Notes: a model not told the origin generated them from the letters alone. Positions 13,787 to 25,904 are shown, numbered from the stretch's first letter. The stretch: DNA of 64,000 nt from Paraconiothyrium sp. Pb-2020 (GCA_022419385.1 JAJUBI010000007.1:467768-531767); one strand, 5' to 3'. Numbers and translations: made by a program.

Positions 13787-14680
13787 GATTAATTGCAAAA
13801 TTCGTGTTATCGCATCGCCTTTGAGAGTGAAGGGGGACTGCGACGAGGCTGCGGATGGAAAGCGGCCCCCAAGATATCCTGGCCTAGACCGAATGTGGCT
13901 TTTAGCAGCTGAGCGTTCACCACAGTAGGCTATATAAGGCAAGCTTTTTGCGAAGCTGTTCCTATTTGCGAAGCCGCCCCTGCATTTCACTAGTAAATAT
14001 AGGTTTATATCGCGCGGACAGTAGGCTCGTTCGGCTCTTCCATTAAACATGGATCTCTTTGCTTGAACGCATTTGTTGCACCGACATACCCATCAGAAGA
14101 TATGAGGAAGTCTATACATACAGTAGTCATGAGGCTTGGCGTCGATGCTCCGCCAAACTTCAGAGACTCAGCCGTCGATGTGCTCAACCGCGTCTTGGTC
14201 CGTTAGCTTGCGGCAGACCGGTTATAGTCCTCATCTGCCTTGTCGTCGTCTACCTCATGAGCGAGCTAATAGCCTATATACAGTCAGCAGACAAGCAAAA
14301 ACCTAAAAATTTAAGGAAAGGACCTCAGTAGAATTGCAAAAAGTTCCAGTCGGCGTCAGTATGAAGGCGAACGAGCCCGATGTACTTTGCTTCAGTAAAA
14401 AGAGTTATCCAACTGACAAGGTGTACACAAATACTTCGCATACAGAAAGGGCTAGATTCATCCGTAGAAATCTAACAGCGAATTCTCTACTCAACACATG
14501 CTCTCGCCCCTCACGTTCATATCTCGTATCATGCATCACGTCCACAACATCACAAACAACCGAGCAAATTATCGCAACCAATTCAATAAACGAGTGTTAA
14601 CCCTACAAATCTACGCGCTCTTTCCCATCGCCCCCAATTCCCCATCTCACATCCCCTCCACAATCTCAGTCTTACCGCAT
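13787..14680. other. Intergenic, no gene recognised
   Basis: About 0.9 kb between the HET gene start and the 3' end of the next minus-strand gene. Only short uncharacteristic reading frames are present. A TA-rich stretch near 13990-14010 could belong to the HET promoter. Confidence 0.4.
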
Positions 14681-15589
14681 CTAAGCAGTAGAGGTAGGCG
14701 CAGGCGGCGCGGACGCAGAGCCAGAAGGACGACCAGTAGGACGCGGGGGAAGCGAGAAGCTAGGCAGGCCCGTTGCTAATACCCGTCAGCCACCATTCTG
14801 CCCGACACATATCAGGGGATGCATTTTAACTTACGGAAACCAGTGGGGAAGCCGCTGGGGAGGGGAGAAGCTGGAAGTCCCGTGGGACGAGCGGACGGCT
14901 GAAGCTGGGGGCAGCGGAAGAGGTGGCTTGACGGGCCTCGATGTCTGCGGCGCTGGAGCTAGCGGGGGCAGAGGGGCGGGCTGAGCGCGAGAAGGAGGGG
15001 CGAGCGCTGCGGGAGTGGGATGGGTGGGCGCTGCGGGAGAAGCTGGGGAGGCCGGTTGCTGGGGATGTTAGCCTGTTGTATTTACACTACTCAAGAGGCA
15101 TGAGAGAGAGCACATACGGAGACCGGTAGGGATGGAGAAGCTCGGAAGACCGGTGGGGCGTACGGGACGCGAGGAGCTAGGAGCGGCAGAGGTAGCTTCC
15201 TGGCGAGCTTCAATATCCTCAGCAGAGCTGGCGGGAGCAGAGGGGCGGGCGCTGCGGGAAGGACGAGCGCTGCGGGAGAAGCTGGGAACGCCGGTTGGGA
15301 TACCGGAGGGAAGGCCAGTAGCTGTACTCGTTAGGAGAATGTAATGTTGTCTGTGGTGGATAGCGTACGCAAACCAGTGGGGAAGCCGCTGGGCAGGGAG
15401 AAGCTGGGGAGACCCGTGGGGTGGGGGCGGCGGGAGTGCGAAGCAGAAGCAGAAGCAGTAGGCTCAGCCTCCTGAGCGACGGGCACGGCAATGGCGCTGG
15501 TGTAGTATGTTAGTCGAGCTAGTTCAAGTGCTCTTTGGGTGGGCATCGTACCCGGCGGCGAAGAGAGCAGCGATGACGGAAACCTTCAT
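14681..15589 (-). CDS. Small secreted Pro/Ser-rich repeat protein, apparently frameshifted
   Basis: I infer five exons: 15589-15552, 15496-15369, 15321-15118, 15058-14835 and 14775-14681. The four introns of 47-59 bp all start GTAYG or GTAAG and end AG. The product starts MKVSVIAALFAAG, a likely signal peptide, followed by AIAVPVAQEAEP. The mature part is built from repeated blocks. RPTGLPSFS-like units recur about six times. RSARPS units occur, and a longer block ASSxAxDIEARQxATSxAAP occurs twice. The introns fall at the same codon position in successive repeats (after PTGL/PTGF), so duplication probably included exon and intron together. In exon 4 the repeat frame breaks near 14886-14896. 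One base appears missing from the repeat consensus, and the last exon is read correctly only in the shifted frame. The exon total of 689 nt is not a multiple of three. Function unknown; candidates are a cell-wall or effector-like secreted protein. Confidence 0.7.
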
Positions 15590-17937
15590 TTTGAAGTTGA
15601 AGTAGGGTTCTTCGAGAACGATAGAGAATGAAACTTGGTTGCTGATGCCGAAGACTCTTGTTGTCGCGGTGGTGAACTTGAGCTGAACGACGCCGTACCT
15701 TTATACTTCACTGGCCTCTATATCCGTCACTATGTCGAATTATGCAACTTGTGTTTCTCCGTGTATGCACTCTGTTTCCTAGTTGGCTGCGGACCCAATA
15801 TCGCCGTCTAGTGAACCATCGTGATGGGCTTTCTGACTTAGACGAGCCTCAATATGCGTTGATGCCGCCATTGTGCCCGCCATAGACGAGCGGTCTTTCG
15901 TGCTGCGGCTGTCTTTCCTCATCGAACCTAAATTTCCGCCACGCAGATGTTGAAAGAGCATAGAATTGCGGGGAAGATGCTGGACGCTGCAGGGACGTTT
16001 GAGCAACGCTGCAGGATAGATTAATGGTCGGTATGCTCCGAGATCAAGCTTTCGATGGCAGTGGCCAAGCCCTCTTGAACCGAGTAAGAGGGAGCAACGG
16101 AACACTCTAGAAGTGGCATGTAGTAATGCCACGAATGGGACAATTAAAGAAGGTGCAGGTTAAAGCTGTGCTACTGTTGTAGCTATATGAAATGCGTGCT
16201 GGACCGGTTGCATGCATCGCTGGTAAAACGGCATCCCTGGCGGAAGTGACGAATGAAGAGCGTGCCCTGAACACGATGATCGGACGGCGATCACAGTCGC
16301 GGACCGCTTGAAGTTGTGAGGCTTTGAGCTTTTGAGAATAATTACCTGCATTTAGCCATTCTGTGTCAGAGCAAGCGGCGATCTGACGTTCTTGGTCAGT
16401 CGCGACGATGTGGTGAAGTTGAACTGCTCAGTGCTTGTTCCATGATTAGAACCAGCTTTGGGTGAACTCTCTACAGTGACCCACACCGTGACCCGGAAAC
16501 CTCTGCGTCGAGGGATTTGTCTAGGGTCAGCGTCTAAATATCGTAGTGACCAGGTAGCAGAGTTCCGAGAACTGACCAATGTGGGGAGGCTTGAATGACG
16601 TTTGGACTGCGATCGGAGATGCCATACAATGCCTTCAGTATGCAGTAAATGAAAATGAGCAGTTAAAAGTCCCCTCATTGGGGCAGTGATGCAATTGTGA
16701 AAACCAACAGGGTCCAAAGGAACTCGCTTGTTGTTCAGGGATGTCTCTTCGCCAATCACTTTTTACAAGACGCGTAAGCTCGCCGTTCCTGGGAATCAGC
16801 CTCAAGATTCCGGGATGGCGAGCTAGCACGTTTTCCTAGTACCAGGACGCGTACACGTATAAGAAAAGCACGGGCAAGATGTGGCTAGAGAAGCGCAAAA
16901 AGAAGGGGCGAGGTGAGGGTAAGCTTCGTGGAGTGATTAACGAGCTAGAATTAGATGAAACAGTGCGACCGCTAGTAGGCTCATTGGTTGGGTTAGTTTT
17001 GAATTCTACCGTCGTTATTTCTCCGCTCTCCGCAAACCGGCGACGATCCTGTGGAGTAGCGGCGGGCGTTGTGGCACAGACCGGAGATTTCGAGAGCGCA
17101 GATGCCATATTTGCAGGTCTAGACGCCATGCTGCTATTTAGATTGCCATGTCTTGATCTTACATCATTTGTCCCCTTGTAGTGCGGAGCGCCGAACGTGT
17201 AAATTTGGCCAGCTAAATGTATGGAGATCACATTAGTGTATGTCAACACGTAATAATATAGCTGAATAGAATCAGTGGCCCTGACGGCAAGCTTCATGTC
17301 AGAAGTGTAGCGCTGGCACAGACGTCTGAGAAAACCTGCTGGATTACCATGCCAGTTTGCACAATGCGCGACCCATAATGCAGCGTTTGCAGCTCGCGCG
17401 GCTTGAGATTGCCTCGCAACGGAAGCGCGATCCAGTCTTGGCGAAGCGCCGAAACTGTGCCATTAAGTGCGTGCGTTGTTGTTCGTAGGCGAAAAATACT
17501 TTTGAAGTCGGTAGGACGGTGATGGTGGTACAACCTAATATGAAGACGGTCCGATTACAACGTTCCTAATGTGCGACTTGGACTTCGCGAAAAGTAGCCA
17601 TGTGGGCTGACTGACGCAAGGGTTTCGGATGATTACACCATGGCTGATATGCGCTCAAGGGTGATGCCAAGGCATGCCCGTGGGAGAATAGGTGGGTTAA
17701 AGGACAGGGTCAATTGATGGTATCATGTTGGGAAAGGAAACATAACTTGTGCGAGGTACGCTTCTGGAAGGCCGCCCGGTGAGCAACAGATGCTGGAAAG
17801 TTGCGAAAGCCCACAGATGAGTCGGGCGACGGATGAAAGGCAGGAAATGCCGCAATGATTGGTGGCGAAATGCACCGGTGGTGTTGCGACGACACGCGAA
17901 TTCATCGACCCTCGTGCTGCCTGCCATGTTCCCACGC
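15590..17937. other. Intergenic, 2.3 kb, no supported gene
   Basis: Several frames of 60-150 codons occur on both strands, including overlapping antisense frames at 16836-17297 (minus) and 16879-17181 (plus). None shows a domain, a convincing splice pattern or a codon bias like its neighbours. A lineage-specific gene cannot be excluded. Confidence 0.4.
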
Positions 17938-18558
17938 TCAGTCGTCATCCTCAATGACGAGGCCAATTTCTTCAGAGTTCTTGACTTCTCCGCCTCCATT
18001 GAGCACCTGATCCTCTTCCTCGTCGGCAGGTTTAGGGGCATTGGACTTGGGAACAAGTTTCTTCTTCAGCTTGTCGCCTTCTGAAGCCGGCGAGCCGTCC
18101 TTGCCGCTCGCACCATCCTTTTGTCCGCTTCTCTGTTTTGCTTTCCTCGCGCGTGCCTTCTCCCGCTTCGCTCTGTTCTTCTCCGTTTTCTCGCGGTCTT
18201 TCCGCTCCAGCTCGTCTTTCCTCTTCTGGAATTCCTTCTCGTCCTCTTCCTTTTTCACCTGCTCATCCATCATCCGTAACCGTTCATACTCTCGCCGTCG
18301 GCTCGCCTTGTACACATGAAACTCGCCGCTGCCTGCTCCTGCGCTTGAACCTTGGACGTTGGCCACGATCTCAGGCGGCGGCGCAAGGCCCTTATCCAGC
18401 TTGGCGCCCGGGATATGGATTTCGCGATCTGGCTTTGCGAAGAGTGCTTCGACATCAGCTGCGAGCTTGCCACCAGGTGTGAGGGCGCGCTTCTTGATAG
18501 GCCGCTTGGAGCGCGGGTCTGCGGAGGTAGGAATCGACTCTGGGATATTCTCCGACAT
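17938..18558 (-). CDS. PRKRIP1-like (DUF1168) nuclear/spliceosome-associated protein
   Basis: Intronless, 206 residues. The diagnostic block is GSGEFHVYKASRRREYERL at about residues 75-95, matching the DUF1168/PRKRIP1 family. It is followed by a long charged helix rich in K, R and E (residues 95-150) and an acidic tail ending EEIGLVIEDDD. Vertebrate PRKRIP1 binds double-stranded RNA and PKR and is seen in post-catalytic spliceosomes. A splicing role here is inference from the family. The start at MSENIPESIP has no competing upstream ATG close by. It is divergent from the neighbouring phosphatase gene. Confidence 0.85.
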   Translation of the reverse strand: MSENIPESIPTSADPRSKRPIKKRALTPGGKLAADVEALFAKPDREIHIPGAKLDKGLAPPPEIVANVQGSSAGAGSGEFHVYKASRRREYERLRMMDEQVKKEEDEKEFQKRKDELERKDREKTEKNRAKREKARARKAKQRSGQKDGASGKDGSPASEGDKLKKKLVPKSNAPKPADEEEDQVLNGGGEVKNSEEIGLVIEDDD

Positions 18559-18944
18559 GGTAGAGAAAAGGGCGTCGACGCGCGCGACCGAGAAGGCACA
18601 GGAGGTCCGATGTGATTTGGTAGACTAGAGTGGCAGTGGCGGAGGATTATCAGTCAGCCGTTGAAGCGTGACAGTGGGATGCAATGATGTCGCGAGAGAT
18701 GGCGCGGTGTTGATCATGCGGCTGAGCTTGGGCCAGCAACTTTTGGTATGCGGTACGGCGGGGCGTAGCTGCCAATGGTGAACAGCGCCGCCACGTCTGG
18801 GCTGCTCTGAAACGCCGTTTGACTGACGATTTACGATAACGACCCCGCCTTGCATTCGTCGTTCTTTCACTTCACTGAGCCTTTCGTTTACAAGCAGCCA
18901 TACTCCGGACGACAATTCATCCTCACCGCAACCTTCTCACGAAC
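18559..18944. promoter_or_regulatory. Shared divergent promoter region
   Basis: 386 bp lie between the start codons of the PRKRIP1-like gene (minus) and the Det1-like gene (plus), so it must carry both promoters. No clear TATA box is seen. This compact head-to-head arrangement is common for fungal housekeeping genes. Confidence 0.5.
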
Positions 18945-20762
18945 ATGGGCAAACCTCGGGTAGGTGGACCCTTGCCCCAGATTCCCAAGGTGCATGGCTG
19001 ACCCAGGAACAGATGATCATTCTGGTGCGCCATGCTCAGTCCGAAGGAAACAAGAATCGCGACATACACCAGTTCATCCCCGACCACCGCGTGAAGCTCA
19101 CCCAGCTGGGCTGGAGTCAGGTACACCCCCGCGCCCCACCTGGCGCCGTCCTGTATCCTGAAGCGGGTAACTGACCGCTCATGTCCAAACAGGCTGAAGA
19201 AGCAGGTCGGCAGCTTCGCTCTCTACTCAAACCAGACGATACACTGCAATTCTTCACGTCACCCTACCGACGAACTCGAGAGACCACCGAAGGCATCCTG
19301 CGAACACTCACCTCCGACGAGCCCTCGCCCTCGCCCTTTCCACGGAACAAGATCACTGTCTTTGAAGAGCCGCGTCTTCGCGAGCAGGACTTTGGCAATT
19401 TCCAGCCATGTTCCGCCGAGATGGAGCGCATGTGGCAGGAGCGAGCTGACTATGGCCACTTCTTCTATCGGATTCCCAACGGCGAAAGTGCGGCCGACGC
19501 CTACGACCGTGTGAGCGGCTTCAACGAGAGCATGTGGCGACAGTTCAGCGAGCCTGATTTCCCAAGCGTGTGTGTGCTGGTCACCCACGGCTTGATGACA
19601 AGGGTTTTTCTCATGAAGTGGTGAGTAGCCTGCGGCTTGTTATTGGCAGTGCATATCTGACTGGCATAGGTACCACTGGTCTGTCGAGTACTTTGAGGAT
19701 TTGCGGAATGTTAATCACTGCGAGTTCATCGTTATGAAACAAAGTCCCGCCAATGGCAAATATGTCCTGGAAAATGAGCTCCGAACATGGTCCGCTCTTA
19801 AGAAGCGTGCGGCCGCTGGAGAGAAGGGAAGCAACGGCACATCCACTTCGTCCAGACCAACCCCGTTGACCGGAACGTCGGGAAACGCGACATCCTCCCC
19901 AGTGGTTCCCATCCGCCGCTGGGGAGGCTGCGCGAACGGCTGTAACCACGACAAGATGAGCTGGCCAAAGCGAGTCATGCGCAAGAACACAGCCGACTTC
20001 GTAGGCAATCAGCCTGTTGCACCGCTTGCCCACATCGATGGTGAAAAGGGCGATCATCCCATCGCATCTCAGGAGGGCGACCATGCCCCCGCTATAAAAG
20101 AGCCTTCACCTCAGAAACCTACTCGTAAACCAAGCACAAAGGCTGCTCCGGTGCCATCTATGCCATTGACCCCAGCATCGCCGAATGATGCAACTGACGA
20201 TGGTTCGAGCGATGATGAGCAGATAATGAGTAGTGAACAAGAAGACTCCGGACCCGTTCCCCCACGCAAACACCATGCAGCACCAAGGACTGGTGCGATT
20301 CTGCGTCATTTACAGCCGCCTGCAAGCGCCGGTGAAGGTTTCTCGGACGATTCAGACTACTTCCCTGGCATGCAACATCTTCACGTCCATCACCATGCTG
20401 CTCGACGCGCACAGAGGGAGAAGAGTAAAGAGCGTAAAGCAGCCCGCAAACAAGAGAAGGGTTGGATGGCGGAGTCTGGCATGTACTCTGGGGCCCGTGC
20501 CGATACACTGGGCGACGGTGACGAGCTCAGCGACGTCGGCTCGGCTACTTATGTAAATGTCGTATCGCCCACAACGATAGAAGGCGGAGAACACATGCCA
20601 ATCCTCAAGGAGGCGCTGAAGGGCGATATGACCGTAGAGAAGCAAGCAGAAGAAGAGAACCGAGCGGAAGACGACAAAGAGGTCACTGAAAAGAAGATTA
20701 ATGAAGAAGACGTTGAGAAGATGAAGGAAGCAGACAGGAAAACCCTCAGCGAGGTATACTAG
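18945..20762 (+). CDS. Phosphoglycerate mutase-fold phosphatase, Det1-like
   Basis: Exons inferred: 18945-18959, 19013-19120, 19193-19620 and 19670-20762. The first exon encodes only MGKPR and splices to MIILVRHAQSEGN. The RH phosphohistidine motif is therefore right at the N-terminus, as in the family. Other histidine-phosphatase landmarks are TSPYRRTRET, EEPRLREQDFGNF and VTHGLMTRVFLMKW. The last is split by the 19621-19669 intron and continues YHWSVEYFEDLRNVNHCEF. The C-terminal half (from about residue 220) is low-complexity, with repeated S/T/P, a His-rich stretch and an acidic Lys/Glu end, probably disordered. Yeast Det1 (YDR051C) is an acid phosphatase of this group linked to sterol transport; orthology here is inferred only from domain order. 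Confidence 0.88.
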
Positions 20763-21309
20763 TACGCTATTATGATACACAAAAGCTACGTAAATAACGA
20801 TTCTACGGGTGTAAGGTTACGAAGCTTAAAAGATTGTGACTACAGGCTTGGAATAGATGAGATACGGCGTTACGATAGCATGAATACAAGATCAATCTCA
20901 AACGAAACGAGCATAACTGTCAACTCAAACGTCCATCACAACGCTCATCTTTGTTATCCCTTCATCCATCGCAAAGCCAACGTCCTCGTTCTTACAACTA
21001 ACAGAACTAGGATGATCACAGGCCCCACAGTTTCTGCGCTTCAGCTTACGCAGCTCGGATCTGATTGGCGGAACCAGTAATCCTCCAACTGTACAACCAG
21101 CTGGCCAGTCTCAGTACATTTCTGAGTACTTGACTACTGCGCAATCTACCCAGATCTGGTATCCGTGCGTCAAAGCCAACTCGAGCTATTCGAGAGGCTG
21201 GCGTCAGCCGTCCACCATATCCTCAAAGTGTACCTTCTTAAAGAAGTATAATCTTCTCGTACACCCATGCTACTACCACAGCTCAGCCTCTCCCATTCCC
21301 CCACCCACC
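20763..21309. other. Intergenic / promoter of the downstream hydrolase
   Basis: About 550 bp between two co-directional genes. An open frame extends into it from the hydrolase, but without an ATG before 21310. It is taken as 3' and 5' untranslated sequence plus promoter. Confidence 0.4.
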
Positions 21310-22383
21310 ATGAGCCCTCCGCCAACTTTCACCTCCAGCACCGAATGGGTACAATACGCTCAAGAGAACGGTATCCCCCTCCCATCATCCAAGACCCCAG
21401 TGCCAATCGACGAAATAGCCCCAATACACCTCGACTACACCTCCTCCCGCGCCCGCCAAGCCCTCGAGCACGCACATTGGCGCGCCGCACACCCCCTTTC
21501 CTCACTCGGGTATGTCTCCTCCACCCTTTCGATCCCATCCTCCTCCGGGCATCCGTTAGAGGTGAAAGTTTCGTGGCCGGATGCAGAGCGTCTAGCGAGG
21601 AATGGTAAAACGCAAAGAAGGTTGCCGGTATTATTTGTCTGTTTTGGAGGCGGGTGGATTCAAGGTGCGCATACGAGCGAGGAGATGTGGATGTTGTGGC
21701 CTGTGTATCCGGTGTTTGAAGTTGTTGTCGTCTCTGTGGCTTACCGACTTGGTCCGGAGAACCCGGCTCCGATCTGGGTGGAAGACTGTTGGGATGTGCT
21801 GTCCGCCCTTATGTCTTCGTCTTCTGCATTTCAGGAACTTGAAAAAGAGGAAGGGCTAAAGATGGATTTAGACAGGGTGATTTTGGCGGGGAGTTCCGCT
21901 GGGGGTGGGATTGCAGCGGCGCTCTCGCAGCGTTGTCGGGATGCAGACATGCCTATTTATGGAGTAATGTTGAACGTTCCTGTGTTGTGCGACTACAGAC
22001 ACTTCGACCGCGCGGAAAAGGAGATCGGTGTAGGGTTGAGGAGCTATGAATACGCGACTGAAGCACTCCTCCCCTCTGGTGCGATGAAGTGGATCTGGTC
22101 TACACTTTATCCCGATCCATCTAGCTCTCTTTCTCCTGACGCCAGTCCGTTGTTGGGGAACGTGGCAGGGCTGCCGAAGCATGTGGTGTTTCTGGCGGGG
22201 CAGGATGCGTTATGCGATGAGGGGCTGGCGTATGTGAAGAAGCTAAAGAAAGCAGGCGTTGAGATTGAGGCAAAGGTTTATGAGGGTGTGCCGCATGTAT
22301 TCGGGGAGTCTTGGGGCCTGGGTGCTACGAATAGGTGGTGGGATGGTCTGAGAAGAGTTTTGGGGTTGTGGTTGGACATTTGA
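21310..22383 (+). CDS. Alpha/beta-hydrolase, hormone-sensitive-lipase-type esterase
   Basis: Intronless, 357 residues from ATG 21310 (MSPPPTFTS). The upstream extension of the frame has only non-ATG starts. Catalytic landmarks are the nucleophile elbow GSSAGGG, the acid in GQDALCDEG and the histidine in GVPHVFGESW. The oxyanion-hole motif is CFGGGWIQG, with Phe where the HSL family usually has the first His of HGGGW. YRLGPENPAP matches the conserved block after the second strand in this family. A cytosolic carboxylesterase or lipase acting on small esters is likely; substrate unknown. Confidence 0.88.
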   Translation: MSPPPTFTSSTEWVQYAQENGIPLPSSKTPVPIDEIAPIHLDYTSSRARQALEHAHWRAAHPLSSLGYVSSTLSIPSSSGHPLEVKVSWPDAERLARNGKTQRRLPVLFVCFGGGWIQGAHTSEEMWMLWPVYPVFEVVVVSVAYRLGPENPAPIWVEDCWDVLSALMSSSSAFQELEKEEGLKMDLDRVILAGSSAGGGIAAALSQRCRDADMPIYGVMLNVPVLCDYRHFDRAEKEIGVGLRSYEYATEALLPSGAMKWIWSTLYPDPSSSLSPDASPLLGNVAGLPKHVVFLAGQDALCDEGLAYVKKLKKAGVEIEAKVYEGVPHVFGESWGLGATNRWWDGLRRVLGLWLDI

Positions 22384-22940
22384 ATATGGAATGGGGGCGG
22401 GTGTGATCGCTGCGGTGAGACAAGAGATTTACGAGGGAGGTACAGGTGATATTTTCGATGATTGAAGGCAACCGCTGACCATTCCGCGGTGCTTCTGTGG
22501 TTGGGCTGAGAGACTGCACAGTTCATCAGTGCGTGCAGCACATCAACAACCCTGTAATTAGACGGCCAATCAAGATCTCATATACAGGGGCTTGAAGCCT
22601 TGCAATGGGAACGCGACGACTTCAAATGTTCTCTTGGTTGTTTTGACATTTTTGGTCACTTCCATGTGAGCAAGTACGGTGTCATGTGCTTTCCTCATAA
22701 GGTTGTTGGACTAAAGACACAACCCAATCAGGCAGGTTCAACATTATAACCACGTTGTGTTACCTAGAAGCTCAGCCTCGTTGCTATCACACCGGATGAT
22801 GCACGAGATAGGAGACCAAGTCTGACTCAGCCACCGGAGTCCGTGAGTGTGGTTACCCAGACCTTGCTGCGGCACACTCACTTTCGTTTCATACATTTTG
22901 TATGTTTTCAAGACCGATGAGGCCAAACAATACAACAACC
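22384..22940. other. Intergenic / promoter of HET gene
   Basis: 557 bp between the hydrolase stop and the ATG of the next gene. No coding frame or repeat of note. Confidence 0.4.
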
Positions 22941-25178
22941 ATGGGCCATCTCGACACTGTAAGCTACATTCTATCCTATGTTGGCGCTAATCTTGGTTGA
23001 CTATTGGCGAATAGAAGCATCCAACGAAAGGCAACAAAAGAACACTCGTGAAAGACGGAATTCGACTTCCCCCCAAAAAGCCACGTATAGAACGGCAGCG
23101 CTCCAAAACTCTACGCAGCGGGGAGCTACCCGTCCAAAACCAGGATGACTTGAGCGTCGCCCCCGAACTGGAAACAAATGATCCCGAGATAGACATCGAG
23201 AACTCCGCTCCGACACATAGTATCCAGGACCTCTATCCACATATCCATCGCTGGCTTGACGCTTGCAACTCACAGCACGAGAAATGCAGACGCGACTCGT
23301 CTCCGAAGGGTCCTGAGTGGGTCATTGATGTAGCAAATTGCTGCATTGTACCTGGGCAAAATGTTGATTTTTACGTCGCTCTAAGCTATGTGTGGAAAAA
23401 GGATGCAGAGCGCTCTCGTCGCGATGGCGTCGCTGCCTCCCATGCGCAACGGAAGATGCTGTTCCAGAGCAATGTGGACGACTTTCAGAAACCCGGGTTC
23501 CTTCACGATGACTTCGAATTCTATTTGCCTCGTATTATCAGGGAAGCCGTCGAGCTAGTGCGAGCTCTTGGTCTGAGATATTTGTGGGTTGATTGCTTGT
23601 GTATCGTTCAAGATGCCCCAGATACACGCGCAAGCGTGGAGAAGATGGACGAAGTGTATTCGAACGCTTACTTCACCATCGTTGCAGCAGTTTCTTCCAC
23701 GCTTGTGGAATCAGCACGACCTGTAAACCGGCCTTGGCGAGGGTTTGATCTCAATGGTACAGAACTCCAAGTCAACCAGAAACCGGAAGATCTCTACGGT
23801 AGCCTTCAGAGATCAGAATGGGCAAGCAGGGGCTGGACATTTCAGGAGGCGATCCTTTCCCGACGTGTAGTCGTTTTCCTCGACCAAAACTTGTTCTGGG
23901 ACTGTCCATGTTGCGTCTGGAACACAACGGAACCCACAGAGTCCTCCCCACAAGCTTTACGCCTTAAAAGCCGATTCGAACATTTGCAATCATACCGACA
24001 AGCCAAAGATATCGACATCTTCAAACCAAATTTCCGCACGTGGCTTGAACTGATCTGTCTTTACAACCAGCGAAGATTCACCTATCCTCAAGACGCAATC
24101 ATGGCATTCTCCGGAATCCTGAACCTTTTATCTCGAGGATTTTCGAAAGGTTTCGTCGGTGGAACACCGTTGCAGTCTCTGGACGTCGCGTTGATGTGGC
24201 AACCGACTAGATTAGCAGTGCGAAGAAACTCTGAACCTGGCAGTCCTTCGCGATACCTACCATCATGGTCCTGTTTTGGCTGGCAATGTCGCGTAGATCC
24301 AGACAGTCTTCGCTCTGGCTTGGCAGGGCTCACCCAGGAAGATAATAAGGACCACGCGGCTTCCTGGAAAACATACTCGCTGGCAGAATGGTCAGTGGCT
24401 GCAAAATTAGATGTCGATGTCCGCAGTCCAGACGGTGCGGATAGTACTTTGGAGCATTGTCTGAAAATTTCTACAGAACAATCATTCTTCAACGTCAGTC
24501 CATTGAACACGGGTCGCGAAAGTGAGAGAGCTCGTTTCATAACTTATGAACAGGCACTGACAGCGATTAGATTTTGACACAGATTACTCCTACGAGAGCA
24601 GTGAATGCCATAGGGCTATGTGGCCAAGCATGATGAACGTTTCCATCCATTCACTGGATGGCCTCAAAATGCAGGATACTGGTCGCGAATGTGGCATCCT
24701 CTGGCTATCTTCAAATGGCAAAAAGGTTGGCTTGCTTCGAGAAACCGAATTTGGCACATATCTTGATTCTCTTACCGCGGGAACGGCACACGCCAGAATC
24801 GAGCTGATTGCCATCTCTTCAGGGTCAGCCACACGTGCGGATCTTAGTAGCGCCCTCGAAGAAAGCAGAGACTGTAATGCCATCAATGAGAGATTGTCCT
24901 TGCGTAAGAAACATGAGGAAGGTGGGGCCATATTGTCCGTTAACGAACGCCGCAATTTTTGGATTGGCGAGTCCACCATCAAAGATGATCCTGAATGGTG
25001 GAACGACACATACTTCGGATCCTCAGAGAACGACTCCCCGGACGAAATCATCCACTTCATCAACGTCCTTTGGATCGAGCGCCGAGACGGTTTGGCATTC
25101 CGAAAGGCCGCAGGTCGTGTATCAAAGACGGCATGGGAGGAACACTCGTCAGGACCTGTTGAGATCATTCTTGCCTAG
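22941..25178 (+). CDS. HET-domain protein (second in window)
   Basis: Exons inferred: 22941-22958, 23015-24521 and 24571-25178. A short first exon (MGHLDT) splices in phase to KHPTKGNKRTLV. The 24522-24570 intron (GTGAGA..CTGAC..TTAG) joins NTGRE to NFDTDYSY and moves the reading into the frame that ends ...EEHSSGPVEIILA. HET hallmarks are YVALSYVWKKD, LGLRYLWVDCLCIVQD, AYFTIVAAVSS and SEWASRGWTFQEAILSRRVVVF. Family role: non-self recognition and cell death. It differs clearly from the HET protein at 11.6-13.8 kb, so the pair is not a recent tandem duplicate. Confidence 0.9.
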
Positions 25179-25470
25179 AGAGAAACATCTAAACCTGAAT
25201 TAAAGATCATCAACGCCTTCCTCACTCTTTCCGGCCAACTCAATCGCACGACATAGACCATCCTTGGTCAAGTAACATACACTTCCCTTTAGACCAACCG
25301 AAGAAACCACACCTTCCTCTGACTGCCCACTCAAGGTTCCTCACAACTCTGATTGAACGGCCTGATTCTCTATACTTCTATTGGGGATTACAATTGGACA
25401 GATGGGTAGATTCCGAAGAAAGGTTCCTTAATCATTGTTTATTGACTAGGTCGCCTCCTTGCTATCGCCT

Positions 25471-25526
25471 CTCTACTTCATCTCACTCTACTTCATCACT
25501 CTACTTCATCTCTACTTCATCATCCC
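25471..25526 (+). repeat. Short tandem repeat, CTCTACTTCATC unit, about 4 copies
   Basis: The unit CTACTTCATC recurs four times with 2-5 base spacers at 25473, 25488, 25501 and 25512. The surrounding + strand is strongly pyrimidine-rich (C/T) to about 25760. It lies downstream of the second HET gene and is not coding in any convincing frame. Confidence 0.75.
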
Positions 25527-25904
25527 CTCATCCCCGCCCCTACCATCGAACTCCCCAGCTCCCCAACTTACAAAAGCCCACCAAAAAATATCCCCTAACC
25601 CTTGACCTTCTCACCTCCATCCTCCCTCCCTCGCAACAGTGCCTCCCCACCCCTCTCTTCCCCAGCCTCCGCAATCATACCATCGCCTCACCGACTCCCC
25701 TCATCCAGATCCCTACCCACACATGCGTTCCGTCCACATCACCCACAACACTACCAACCTCCCAAGCCTCACAGCCCCACGTTATCAATGAAGCGAAATG
25801 TGAAACGGCGTCTTATTACTCTCCTGCGCAGGCCTGTTTGCAAAGTAGTGACGCCATAGTTGGTGTACTTGATAGCTGGGACCTATTCCTTTCTTACTAG
25901 GGTA

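Noticed and set aside
16836..17297. Overlapping sense and antisense frames of 100-153 codons
   Set aside because: No domain, signal peptide or splice support; likely chance frames.
21130..21309. N-terminal extension of the hydrolase frame
   Set aside because: It has only non-ATG starts and unconserved sequence; ATG 21310 gives the normal family length.
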